Positions 48,171 to 59,528 of a stretch of DNA of 64,000 nt are shown piece after piece. Each line of letters starts with the position of its first letter. Within the stretch, counting starts at the first letter, position 1. Under the pieces are notes generated by a model. The model was not told the DNA's origin and did no database searches. It was given only the letters and a program-made list of their open reading frames with translations. This DNA comes from Brachionus rotundiformis (lineage: Eukaryota > Rotifera > Eurotatoria > Ploima > Brachionidae), in the NCBI GenBank assembly GCA_016802295.1, contig JAESIW010000180.1, positions 2,049,619-2,113,618 on the forward strand. Direction: 5' to 3'. A program made the translations under genes and the position numbers.

Positions 48171-49980
48171 TTTAAATGAATTTTTTTTACTTTCATTTTT
48201 TTGATGCAATAATTCACTATTAAAATCAGATCAATATATATTTTTAATTTTTTTTAAATCGAGTAAAAGATTTCTAAATATCCTGTATTACGATATATAT
48301 ATATCAATAAAGTAAAAATAAATTTTTTAATTAGAAAATGAATAAGATCGAACTTTTTGGCGGACTGGTCATTCCGTAGAAAAGAGGAAAAATTTGTTTC
48401 AATTTTATCAAAAACATTTTTTAAAATTAAAATGCAATTATTTTTTTATCTTTATAAAAACAGATTTGTTTTGAAAAATAATTAAAAATTTCTTTAAAAG
48501 AGGTTTACTATTTTTGATCAAATATAATAAAAAGTTACTTCTATTTAGTCTTAAATGACAACAAAGATTATGAAAGTGTTTTTTTTATTTAACTTATATC
48601 ATTCAATTTAAGATTCACTTTGTTCTAATATAAAAATTGTGCTTTGAATCTATCTAAAATCAATTTTATTTTCTGAAATCAATTATTTTGATTGCTATTT
48701 TAACTTGTTTTTTATGAAATGAAAATTTAAAATAACTGGTTTAAAATTTGGTACTTTTTAATAGAACATTTCATTATAAAATAATAAAAATTATTTTTTA
48801 AAAATAAAATCTAGTCCTGTAATTGAACACTCAACACCATTTACAGGACTAGATTTTAATCTTTACGATTACTAATGGTTTGATCTGATCTGCTGTACCA
48901 AACTTTACAAAACCAAAATTTCAAAAAAAAAATAAAAAAATATTTTATTTTATTTTATTTTATTTTTAATATTTAAATTTTTTTAAAAAATAATCTAAAA
49001 TTAGCCTGTTACGATAATCTTAAGCTATTAATCATGATATTAACTCATGTTAATCTAAAAAAAAGTGTACCTGAGAACAAAATTTAAGATAATGCTTTAA
49101 TAATGTTATTTATTTTTTTGCTTGAATTTTTTTTGATTACAAAGTGTTGCTTCTCGATGAAAATTTTTATCACCCTAATTTGAACCTGATTTTGACTTGC
49201 TAAATATTAGAAAATTGATAAAAATATTTTTCACTGATAAACATTTAATCAAATATTTTAATAAGATTTTTCTCTTGATGCAGAATTTTCTTTTTTTATA
49301 ACTCATTGCACTACGTCCTTTTTATATTTAAATGGCCTTGTAGTGATGATCGATCAACACTTCATTAATTTAATAATTATAAAATAATTTTAAAAAATAA
49401 CAAATTAAAATGTTTTTAAGATTATTTTAAATAGTAAAACATTGAAATATTTTTAAATTGAATTTTTTAGAAAATTTGAGAAAATCAAATTAATATTATT
49501 AAAAATCGAATGCTTGAATGTTGTAAGCTTCAACATTGATCTCTTGATTACAGAAGCAATTTATAAATATTGAATAAAACAAAATCCTAATTTTTTTTCG
49601 CCTTTGCCTTTGATGTTGGTTCTATCAGATTCTCACTATTCCTTAAATTATATATAAAATTTCTTCTTTAATATCTAATGGTTCTTTCAAGTGCTTTATA
49701 TTTTCATTTTTGCTCAGTTTGTACTTCTCTTATGATATGAGAATAAGACCATCTCGAAGATTGATCTTCATTAGTTCGGGTTCATACAAGCAATCTTATT
49801 GAATATTAATAAAATATTCAAATTAACTTACAATCACTGTTAATTTTTTTATTGGCAAAATTTGATCTAAATGTTATGAAATCAAGAAACAAAAATTAAA
49901 ACTAAATTTATTTAAAAAATAGGCAACAAAACTAAAAAGTATTTTCAAAATTAATAAAATGAATACAATTTTTCAATTAT
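48171..49980. other. Intergenic region between convergent UBE2L3 and TFIIB copy A
   Basis: About 1.8 kb, A/T-rich. It contains a strong hairpin at 48805-48858 and a (TTTTA)n run at about 48941-48969. No gene is seen. Confidence 0.5.
48805..48858. other. Perfect 18-bp inverted repeat (hairpin)
   Basis: Arms 48805-48822 and 48841-48858 are perfect reverse complements (TAAAATCTAGTCCTGTAA outward on the left) around an 18-nt loop. Such a perfect stem with mixed base composition is not expected by chance in this DNA. It could be an element terminus pair, a small-RNA precursor or a structural signal. Confidence 0.8.
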
Positions 49981-51228
49981 TTATTTATTTATTCGTGTAA
50001 CAAGAAGGGGACTAGGTGTTACATCAGGAGGAAGAAGCGTTGCCAAATTAGGCATCATTAGTTTGATCGTTTGCTTTATAGTGTTTTCTGCAGCGCCACA
50101 AATGCGTCCTATATCCTCAGCACTTCTTAAATTCCCAATTTGTTCACAGGCTAAAAATATTGCTGACGCAGCCAAAGAATTCGGATTTTTTCCAGTCAAA
50201 TCCGGAATATCATTCACTTTTCCCACAATATGCAAAGCCAATTTCTTAATTTCTTTGGGCAAGTTAAGTTTAGAGCAAAATCGTTCCTTTTAAGAATTGA
50301 GATTATATTTTGAGATAAATAATTTTATTATTAAATCTAACAATAAGATCAGAAGAAGATGATGACGAAATTCCCGATGAAGGTGTTTGACTTGACACCA
50401 AAGCTTTTCGTATAATTTTATAACACCTTCCGATGTCTTTGATGGTTGTGTTGGTGTGAGCAACGGCACTTATCTCTTTGAATGTTCTAGGCACCGATTG
50501 TTGTCTACAAGCTTTAAAAATATGCTTATTAAATTTAAAGCCTCTTTTTTATCATTAAAAATCAATTAAAATATATTTAACCTATAAACATGCAGGCTGC
50601 GATAATTGCATTGTTCGATCGACCTTTAATCAACTTATCTTTGTGAACTGTATGAAATATATGCTGAGCTGCATTCTATAAATAGATGGTAAAATGTTGT
50701 TGGCTTTATTTTTATCAATAAATAAGATTACGATAATAGACTGATCAGCAGAAAGACGCTCTGCCATCTCCTTTATTTCTCTATTGGCCTTTCTTTTTGC
50801 CTTTTCAGCTGCTGACTCGGTGTGACGATTTCGGTACAAAGGTAGGCCGTTTTCTCCAAATCCAGCACTACCTGTGGCTCTTCCGATTGTTGTGCTCAAG
50901 TCTTGTCCTTCCATTGTCGGGTCTTCTGCTGCACCGACACGACTCATGTCCTTCGAGTCTTTGTCATTGGCAAAAGTACGCCATTCGGAGCCAACATCTA
51001 CACATCTGTATTTATTTGTAGTTAGAAAAAGATTAAGAAATATTTATAAGATGAACCTGTCTCCAACAACTAGGCCACACTCAGAGCAGATCATATCACC
51101 AGCTCGGTGATCTTCGATAAGCGGAGCTTCCGGATGGGACTCGCAGCGAATTGTGCTACCAAAGGATCTAATTTTAATAATTTAAATACAATTTATTTGT
51201 ATTTTTAAAGCCAAATTTACCTAGACAT
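49981..51228 (-). CDS. GTF2B: Transcription factor IIB, copy A (six exons)
   Basis: General RNA polymerase II initiation factor that bridges TBP-DNA and polymerase. Six exons join in frame: 51228-51221 (only 8 nt), 51167-51057, 51005-50732, 50675-50582, 50511-50342 and 50286-49981, giving 320 residues (human 316). The N-terminal zinc ribbon reads CESH...CSEC, followed by GLVVGDR and DVGSEWRTF. The B-finger/linker is DLSTTIGRATGSAGFGENG. Two cyclin-like repeats follow, with LIKGRSNNAIIAACMFIACRQQSVPRTFKEI in pieces across exons and RFCSKLNLPKEI opening the second. The C-terminus is LLPPDVTPSPLL. All core elements are present, so it should be functional. It lies downstream of copy B in the same orientation. 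Confidence 0.95.
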
Positions 51229-51912
51229 AAGTAATTAAATTTGATAATTAAGTAAATAAAAATATTTATTTAATTAATATTCAATTATAAATGGATCCTT
51301 TTTTTTAAATTATTCTTTTTTTAGACGTTAAATTTCCTAAATTAAATTTGTCTTTTTTTTGCTCAAGTACATGCATTATAAAAATTTTATATGCAAAACT
51401 AACTTTACAAAATCTCATATTTGTTAATTTCCCTTTAACTAGCTTGCTTGGTTAGATAATCAAAGCTGAGAATTAAAATTATCCAATTTTCTTTTTAAAA
51501 TTCAATATTTAATATAAAAAATTAAATTTTATTTTTTTGTACTAAATTCATAAATCTTTTTATTAAAATAAATCAAAAGATTTTATAATTTATTTTAATC
51601 TTGATTGTAAAATTAAATGATCCTTTTAGATAAAAAGTTAACAATTTAATATTATTTATTTTTGTTTTAAAATTTATTATTTAAAATATATAGAAAATTA
51701 ATTGAATTTTGATTGAAATATCGAAATTAAATATTGTTTTCGTTTTTATATAGACATTTAATTTTGGAACTGCTTCATGAAAACAATATCAACTCAACAA
51801 CACATTTTTCTAAAAAATAGTCATTAAATTAATTATAAAAATGAATTTAACTTTTGAAATTAGCATAAATCTTCCAGCAAAAATTGGCTCAATAATTTTC
51901 TTAAAAGTAGAC
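51229..51912. other. Spacer between the TFIIB paralogues
   Basis: About 680 bp of A/T-rich DNA between the start of copy A and the stop of copy B. It should hold the copy A promoter. Nothing specific is visible. Confidence 0.45.
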
Positions 51913-52946
51913 CTATGCCGACGCTTTTAAAGCGCCTCTAAGCTCTGGAGGTAACAACATATTTACATTGTTTTGCATAGTTTTGTATATTTGTTTAATG
52001 GTTGTTACCGCTGCACCACATATTTTGCTTATATCTTCAAAGCTTCTCGAATTTGAAGTTACTTCAGCTGCAATATAAATCGCAGCTGAAGCGACTGATG
52101 TTGGACTTCTTCCGTTAATCGATTCAATATTGGTTGCCTTTTTGACTATTTCTTCAGCTAGTTTAAAAACTGGTCTTGGTAAATTTAGTTTTGAGCAGAA
52201 ACGGGTCTTTTAAAATCACATTCAATACAGATTTTATATAGATCTTGTTTAAACTTACGACTAAATCTACCGGTGTCGTAGATGTGTAATTAGTCTCTAC
52301 TTCTTTCTTTATCATTTTAAAACAACGACCAATGTCTTTTTTGGAAGAATTGCTCACAGCACATATTTCTTTAAAAGTACGTGGTACTGACTCGTTGTTG
52401 CATGCGATGTACATGCAAGCGGCAATTATAGCATTATTACTTCTACCTTTTATTAATTTATTTTTTTGTACATTTGAATAGATATATTGAGCAGTGTTCT
52501 TAATAAATAAAAAATAATTATATGAATTTAGGGCATTATTAAAAACTACTTACTACTATAGATTTATCGACTGAGAGCCTTTCTGCCATTTCCATTATTT
52601 CCCTTGTGGCCATGCGGCGAGCTTTATCAGCAGATGATTCAATATTTTTTGTTCTATAAATCGGCTTTCCATTTTCATCGAATCCAGCGCTTCCAGTTGC
52701 GCGACCAATCGTGGTACTCAAGTCACCTTCGTTATTTGGGTCCATGGCTGCGCCTACACGACACATGTCAGTTGATTCTTTTTCCGAATTGGCAAAAGTT
52801 CTCCACTCAGAGCTAACATCGATGATTCGATCCCCAACGACCAAGCCACATTCTGTACAAACCATGTCACCTGCTCTATGGTCTTCAATTAAAGGTGCAT
52901 ATGGATGAGACTCACATTTTAATATATTGCCATAACTTCTGGACAT
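51913..52946 (-). CDS. Transcription factor IIB, copy B (three exons)
   Basis: Second TFIIB paralogue, tandem and in the same orientation as copy A. Exons 52946-52554, 52498-52259 and 52206-51913 give 308 residues. The start MSRSYGNILKCESHP parallels copy A (MSRSFGSTIRCESHP). The zinc ribbon (CESH...CTEC), GLVVGDR, DLSTTIGRATGSAGF and both cyclin-like repeats are intact; repeat two opens RFCSKLNLP and ends MLLPPELRGALKASA. Copy B lacks three introns that copy A has (after the eighth coding base, in the zinc-ribbon/linker region, and in the first repeat before the Cys of the ACRQ/ACNN motif) and keeps the other two at identical positions. The donor at 52553 (GTAAGT) was preferred to one three bases earlier because it keeps the alignment with copy A ungapped. 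It is more diverged than copy A, so subfunctionalisation is possible. Confidence 0.94.
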
Positions 52947-53894
52947 TTTTTTTCATTAATTATTTATTCTAATTTCAATAAATATATTTTCCAAATAAAA
53001 ATAATAAATATTTAAATATTTAGCTAGTATGTATAGTTTAGATTTAACTTCTTAGTTTTTAGCTCTCAGCTCATATTTATACACAATATTTGTTTCTTTT
53101 TTTTTTTAAATTACACAATATTATTTCTATGATAAAACTTATGTTTATTAGGTAAAATTTTACGGATTAAAAAAGACCTTATTAGCTTCTTTAATTTCGC
53201 AATGAGGATGATTTTTGATAAATATATCTTTGATTTGACACAATTATATATTAAATATTTAATAGGTCTTGTATTATTGCTAGTTAGCCCCGATTAGTCT
53301 ATCTACAGACAAGACAACCTTCCGTTTTTGTACTCATAAATTGACATGCTTTATATTTTAAAAAAACATACTTAAAAATTCTATTAAATTTTGCTAATTT
53401 TTTATTATAAAAAAACCATTGTTTTAAAATTTAAATTGATCTAAGAAATTTTAATAATATTTTTATCTGAATAAAATGTAAATTATGATTTTTTAATTTT
53501 GAAAATACTCTAAATATTAAAAATTGATACTAAAATTCTAACTATTTAAAGTGTTAACTTGAATAATTTTCTTAATTCCCTATTTATGCGTTTATGATAA
53601 ATTTAGAAACTTATTTGCTTAAAAGAGAAAGGGTCAAAAAGTGTTCAATTGAATCTGTTCGCAAATCGATCAATTTTGCACATTTTTACCAAAAAACATA
53701 AGTTTATTCTTGTATAGAGAAATGTTCAAATAATAATGTTTTAAAACTAATAATTTGTTAATTTTATTTAGATAATACGATATTTTAATTATTCACTAAA
53801 ACGCACATTTATTTTAATAAAAACATGAACATTTGATTCAAATAAATTTAAAAAAAAATTAGAATTTGTAAAATTTTTAATATTTTATATTGAA
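52947..53894. other. Divergent promoter region between TFIIB copy B and RPF2
   Basis: About 950 bp, A/T-rich, between two genes transcribed away from each other. No motif is clear enough to call. Confidence 0.45.
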
Positions 53895-55178
53895 ATGGCC
53901 GTATCAAGAATCAAGTAAAAAAACTGCCTAAATTATTTGTTTGGAAATATCAAATTAAATATTTTAAGTAAACCTAAAACAAAACGTGGTAAACGCTTTC
54001 TTGAGAATCGTGATCCGAAAGTAGTTGAGAATGTAAAGAGAGCCATGTTTATCAAAGGTGGACGCACTAGTGAAAAAATAACTAAGGCCTTAAAACAATT
54101 TGTAAGCTTTTAAAATTTTCAAGATTTGTGCTAAAAATTTTCAAGTATATTTTAAAAACACCATTTGCATTGATGCTATCCAAGTTAGTTAATTTGATAA
54201 AATTAAAAATCAAATCATTATTTTTCATTCTTAGAAAAAACATTTTGAGACCTTTTGACGATTCAAATCCACTAGAGTATCTAGCTCAAAAAAATGACCA
54301 TTCTCTATTCATGTTTGGTTTCGATTCCAAAAAGCGTCCTGATAGTCTGATAATTGGACGCATGTTTGACAATCAGGTTTTGGACATGTTTGAATTTGGC
54401 ATAGAAAAGTTTATACCAATGGAGGATTTTAAAGTAATGAAAAATATATTAATAACGAAAAATTTAATTTTATATTTTCAGAATGAAAAAGTAACTTTGG
54501 GAACTAAACCAATGTTGGTTTTTAATGGAGAAGCGTTTTCAGTAGATCCTGAATACATAAGACTAAAATGTTTATTAACAGGTTATATAATTATATTGAA
54601 AAATCAATTTTTTAAATGTGATTTTTATTTTAGATTATTTTCGAGGAGAGATTGTACAAAATATTAGATTACAAGGTCTAGAGCATGTTTTGAACTTTAC
54701 GGCACTAGATGGAAAATTGTACTTTAGGAGTTATAAGTAAGTAAAATCTTGGATAAATTTTCGGATTTAAATACTGATAATTAAATCTAGGACTACTTTC
54801 CTTAAATCTGGTAGTAAAATTCCAAATGTCGAACTAACTGAAATAGGTCCTTCTTTCGACTTTGTTGTTCGACGCTCCAAATTAGCTTCGGATGAACTTT
54901 ATAAAAAATCGAAAAAACAACCTAAGGAAGTTATGGTACTTTGCAAAAATTGTGTTTTATCAAGAAAAATATAATTAAAATATTTTTTAAAGCCTCATAA
55001 AAAGAAAAATATTGTCCGTGATGGTCTTGGTACAACATATGGCCGTATTCATATGCAAAAGCAAGATATGGACAAATTGCAATTAAGAAAGTTAAAGGCT
55101 TTCAAGCGAAAATTTGATGAAAAAAAGGACGAAAAAGAGAATATTAAAAAATCTAAAAATGAGAACACCTCTGACTAA
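53895..55178 (+). CDS. RPF2: Ribosome production factor 2 homologue (Brix domain)
   Basis: Nucleolar assembly factor that, with RRS1, loads the 5S RNP onto the pre-60S particle. Eight exons join in frame: 53895-53914, 53969-54101, 54146-54183, 54235-54433, 54482-54581, 54634-54736, 54791-54935 and 54993-55178, giving 307 residues (human RPF2 has 306). The sequence follows the family throughout: KPKTKRGKRFLENRDPK, the Brix-domain segments HSLFMFGFDSKKRPDSLIIGRM and TKPMLVFNGEAF, LEHVLNFTALDGKLYFRSYK, the C-terminal GTTYGRIHMQKQD, and a Lys/Glu-rich tail. The 20-nt and 38-nt exons are unusually short and lie in A/T-rich introns, so the N-terminal joins are the least certain. A candidate AATAAA is just after the stop. 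Confidence 0.95.
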
Positions 55179-55630
55179 ATTAGAAATAAAATTTTATCTC
55201 TAATCTTTGTTTTAATTAGAATAAGAATAATATTAATAAATTTATAAGAAGTTTTCAGATCAATATTAATTAATATATTACAAAAGACTAATTTTCAGAA
55301 AAAAACGTATTATGAATTGTTTTAATCATAAGCTTTTATATTTTTTTAGATAAAACAATTGTAAATTTTAAAACCACAGTTTATATTTTATAAATATTGC
55401 TTATGGAATTTCGAAAAAAGCAATTTTGCAAAAGGGAAAAAATAAGCTTTATTTTATTTCAATTAAATCAAATGATAAAATTATCTTTATTTACATCAAA
55501 AGAAACAAATAGTTAATTGAAAATTAATTTCCAAAAATTTATTAATATAAAACTTCCTTGACACATGAAGTACAAAATTTGCAGCGTGATATTTGGAATC
55601 TTTTGTTCCAGAAAGAAAAAATCTTCAAAA
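55179..55630. other. Spacer between convergent RPF2 and RXR
   Basis: About 450 bp of A/T-rich 3' flanking DNA of two convergent genes. Nothing else is visible. Confidence 0.5.
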
Positions 55631-57217
55631 TTAGAATACTTCTTGCTTCTTGACAAACATTTCGACTAGAATATTGTCGAAATTGTTCCCTGCCTTGAGA
55701 AAAAATAAGTTTTCGATTCCTTTTAATGACCAGCTTTTGAAAGGCGGCAATCTCATTAGCAATTTTGGAAAACGAGTTGGATCATCTTGGCAACTAGGAC
55801 GCTTGCAATATTTGGACAAAATAATACAAATCCAATCTCTGATTTCGGATATTTTTGAGTTGTTTTTTAATCCCTTTGCATCTGAGGAAATAATATAAAA
55901 TTAAAGCAATTTTTTAGTTATTAAAAATTTTTTTTACCTGGATCGAATAATAAAATTGTCTTTAAACAAGCCATTTCAACATTATCTATTTTCAATTCTT
56001 TCATTACACTTATGACATCACTGGAAAGCCTTTCTAGCAAATAGCGCAAATTTTCATCAGGACACGCACTAATTCTGACTAATTGACCATTTGAGAGTAA
56101 CAAAGATTCATTATATTGTAGAGACCTATAGGTCAAACAACTACAAAGTAGCTCACGCCAATCTTTTAATTAATTAAAATATCTTAGTTTTAAAAAGTAA
56201 GCTTAATTTTTCTACAAAAAGGCAATTACTTGCTCTAAGTAGACACACTTGATCATCCAAGTCAAGTTCATTGAATTGAGGTATTGATGTAGCCCAAAGA
56301 GGAATAACTTTAAGTTGCTTTTCAATATCATCAAAAAAACAATTAATGGTAAATTCTCCTTCAAAAAGATTTTCCAATTTATTAAAATAACCATTTTCAG
56401 AGTCTATTATTTTGTCCAAGAATGACTTCTCGCTAGAATTCAATGGCGACTCTTCAACCGGATCAAACAACGATGAGGCAGTTTGGGATGATGAATTGTT
56501 ATCACAATAAGATTGATCATCCAATTTGTCTTTATTTTTTTGTCTTTCCTCTTGAACAGCTTCTCTCTTCATGCCAGCTGACAAGCATTTTTGATACCTA
56601 CAATACTGACAACGATTTCGTTGACGTTTATCAATGGTACAGTCCCGGTTATCTCTACAAGAATATGTCAAGTCTTTGCGTACAGTTCTCTTGAAAAAAC
56701 CCTTGCATCCTTCACAACTGTGTACACCATAATGTTTTCCACTAGCCTTGTCGCCGCAAATTGCGCAAATGGCCTTCGGGGATGGAATTTGACTGAATTG
56801 CTGATGTTGCTGCTGCTGAACATTAATTGCAGCGGCGGCAGCGGCAGCAGCAGCTTGAAAGGCAACTAAATTTGAAGGCATTGATTGATTTTGTGGAGAA
56901 CTTTGCTGAGGCTGAATGTCTTGATTATAATGGTTCATGTGCTGTGGTTGAGTGTTGTGGGACTGAAATTGTGATATCAATTGAGCAGCTGTTGCGGCAG
57001 CAGCCGCAGCAGCAGCCATTTGTGAATTGGACTGACTTTGACTATTTACACTCATTGGACTTGAACTTGACTGCCGTTGGTCAAATTCGGAATTAAAAGA
57101 ATTTGAATTTAATAACTGTTGTTGGTAATTTTTTGGTGAGTTTTGCTGTAAAATGGTCGCTGAATTTGTAAAGTCCATTGTTTTATTTCCATCATCTATC
57201 TTTAATTTTTTCATCAT
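55631..57217 (-). CDS. RXR: Retinoid X receptor (RXR / ultraspiracle)
   Basis: Nuclear receptor that is the usual heterodimer partner of other receptors. Three exons, 57217-56230, 56162-55938 and 55881-55631, give 487 residues. The N-terminal domain is Gln/Ser-rich with two poly-Ala tracts (residues 68-78 and 122-130). The DBD at 151-216 is almost identical to RXR: CGDKASGKHYGVHSCEGCKGFFKRTVRKDLTY and CQYCRYQKCLSAGMKREAVQEERQ. The LBD (about 262-487) keeps the RXR signature DLDDQVCLLRANWRELL and ends with a good AF-2 core, ILVEMF. Pocket positions differ from vertebrate RXR: the helix-11 pattern CLEH becomes GIEN, and helix-5 WN becomes WR. The conserved pocket Arg (TYRS) is kept. This gene is about 15 kb from the two-DBD receptor, a likely type of dimer partner by general receptor biology only. 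Confidence 0.96.
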
Positions 57218-59528
57218 GGATTAATTTTTTATTAAAAATACACAACCATTTGATATAGTTAAATTAAGGAAAAAATAACAAAATATTTGCCCTTAAAACT
57301 GATTAAAAAGGCAACACCTAAATAAAAGTGCAATAGAACAATATTAACAATAGATTAACGATGAATCAGATTTTATTATCCACTAATTGGATCTTCTTGG
57401 TTAAGAGAACTTTTAGTAAAATATTATACGAGCTAGATGCTTGAGGATGAAAATTTGATTGCCAAATTTCAACTAGCTGAAAAAAATGCTAATTGAAATT
57501 TTAAACTTTGGTTAGATTTTGCATCTAAAAAAAAAACTATTGATTTTGTTAATACAGCTATTTGTTTAAGAAAATTCAAGGTTTACTAACTTATATCGTT
57601 TGAACGTGTGGGTGGTTGGAAAAATGGGTTTGGTAAACGATGAAAATCTTGATATAAATTCTAACTTTTATTAATGTACAATATTAATATTTCATCAAAT
57701 TGCTACCTAAAAAGAATTATTAAATTCGTGATTTTTTTTTCTTCCATTTGCATTAAGTAAATTTTAAAAAAATAAATTATAATAATAATTTTTGATTTTT
57801 GCTCTAACGCACATGATACTCTTATTAAAAGAGGACCTTTTTATTTATAGAATGTAGCGATAAGCATTAAATAACATATTTTTACAGTCTAATCGCTTTA
57901 TTAATTCATCATTATTCCGTAATATAAAGTTATTATCATAATTTTTAATAATCATAAATACTCTAGGTAAATATCAGTATTATTAAAAATTTTAAAAATA
58001 CTTATAATATTTATCCTTAACTCAGAAAGCTTATAAATAAAACTTATTTCCGCATTTTTGAAAAATACAATTGTCTTGCTTAATAAAGGAAATTTGAAAA
58101 CAAATGAATAACGCTTGTCTTGTTGATCACGTTTTAATAAATTTTAAATAATGTTATTTATTATATAACGCTTTAAGTGTAAATTTAACGAAAATACCAC
58201 ATGATTTAGCATTTTAAATTGATCTAAGAAATAAGTGTAAAAAATTTTTTATATTTTTATTAAATTTCTATTCATCTAATCAAAATTTAATACATTATTA
58301 TGAAAATTTTATGGTTAATTATTCTTAACAGATAAAACAGTATCTTTAGTAATTTTTTAAGAAAAGATAAATTTAAATTAAATTTTGAGATGTCTACATT
58401 AACCTAGGCAGAATAGAATAAAATGAAATACCAAAAAAAACGCAATTTTTTTTCATAGTACACTTGAAGCGATTCTTTGAATTTTATATTAACCTTTTTT
58501 AATTTATTTACATTTTCAGTATTTTCTCGAATCTCTTAGATGAATGTTGTTTCAATATTAAATTTTTATAAATTCAGATATAAAAAAACTAAATTAATTC
58601 ATACCATATAAAATTTGACAGAAAACACACATTCATATTGTTTGTTTAAGGTAAGAATAAATTCAAATATTTTTATTATTTAGCCAGACTGATTATGTTT
58701 CCTAATTTAGTTTATGATGGAATGATTTCGATAAAAATGCCTCATAGAAAATTATTAAAATTTAGAAATTGATTTAGTTGAATTATTTATTTTGACTGCT
58801 TTATTAACTTTTTATTTGTTTCGAAGCAAATTTCAATCTAATTAGATAAAATATCAAGTTTTATTAAGAATTATTTCGAAAGTTAATATATTAAAAAAAT
58901 ATTTGATAGAATCTACCATGTAAATAATTATAATATTCTCAAACTATGGAAACAATAACTCTAAAAACTTTGACAATATCAAGTAAATTCAACAGAATAA
59001 AGAGTTATTTTAAATAATAAATAAATGATAATTAAATTTTTTTTAAAACTTAATGAAAAATGTATTAATTATCTTGCATATCTTATCTATTGGAAAGTTT
59101 TAAAAAAAAACTAATTAAAATAATTGATAAAGAGATAATGTCAACTAAAATACTGATCGATAAAATAAATTAAAGAGTAAAATTCTTAAATTAATTTAAT
59201 TTAAATTGTAAAGATAACCATTTTCTCAGACAAATTCTGGATACTTTGTTTCAGCTCTATATGAAATTCAAACTTAATTGGAATTTCAATTTGCTTCAAT
59301 CGCGGAAATATAACTGTTTAAAGAATTTTCTTTCTTTTAACAAGAAAAAAGGGGCATAAATCGACTTTTTATCTCGAAAATTTCATAATTAATTCAAAAA
59401 TTATAAAAAAAAAAATAAATTTATAATTTCATTTTTAGGTATAAAAAATTCATTTTACATTTAATTTTTAATATTCAAAGATAATAATTTTAAAAGAGGA
59501 AAACGAAAATATAATTCGTTATTCTTGA
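57218..59528. other. Divergent intergenic region between RXR and the ZYG11-family gene
   Basis: About 2.3 kb of A/T-rich DNA upstream of both genes. A TTTTTAG acceptor-like site near 59438 could end a 5' UTR intron of the ZYG11-family gene. No coding exon or repeat was found. Confidence 0.45.

Noticed and set aside
49981..52946. One of the TFIIB genes being BRF1 or a TFIIB-related factor
   Set aside because: Both keep TFIIB-type ribbon, DLSTTIGRATG linker and length, with no BRF C-terminal extension.
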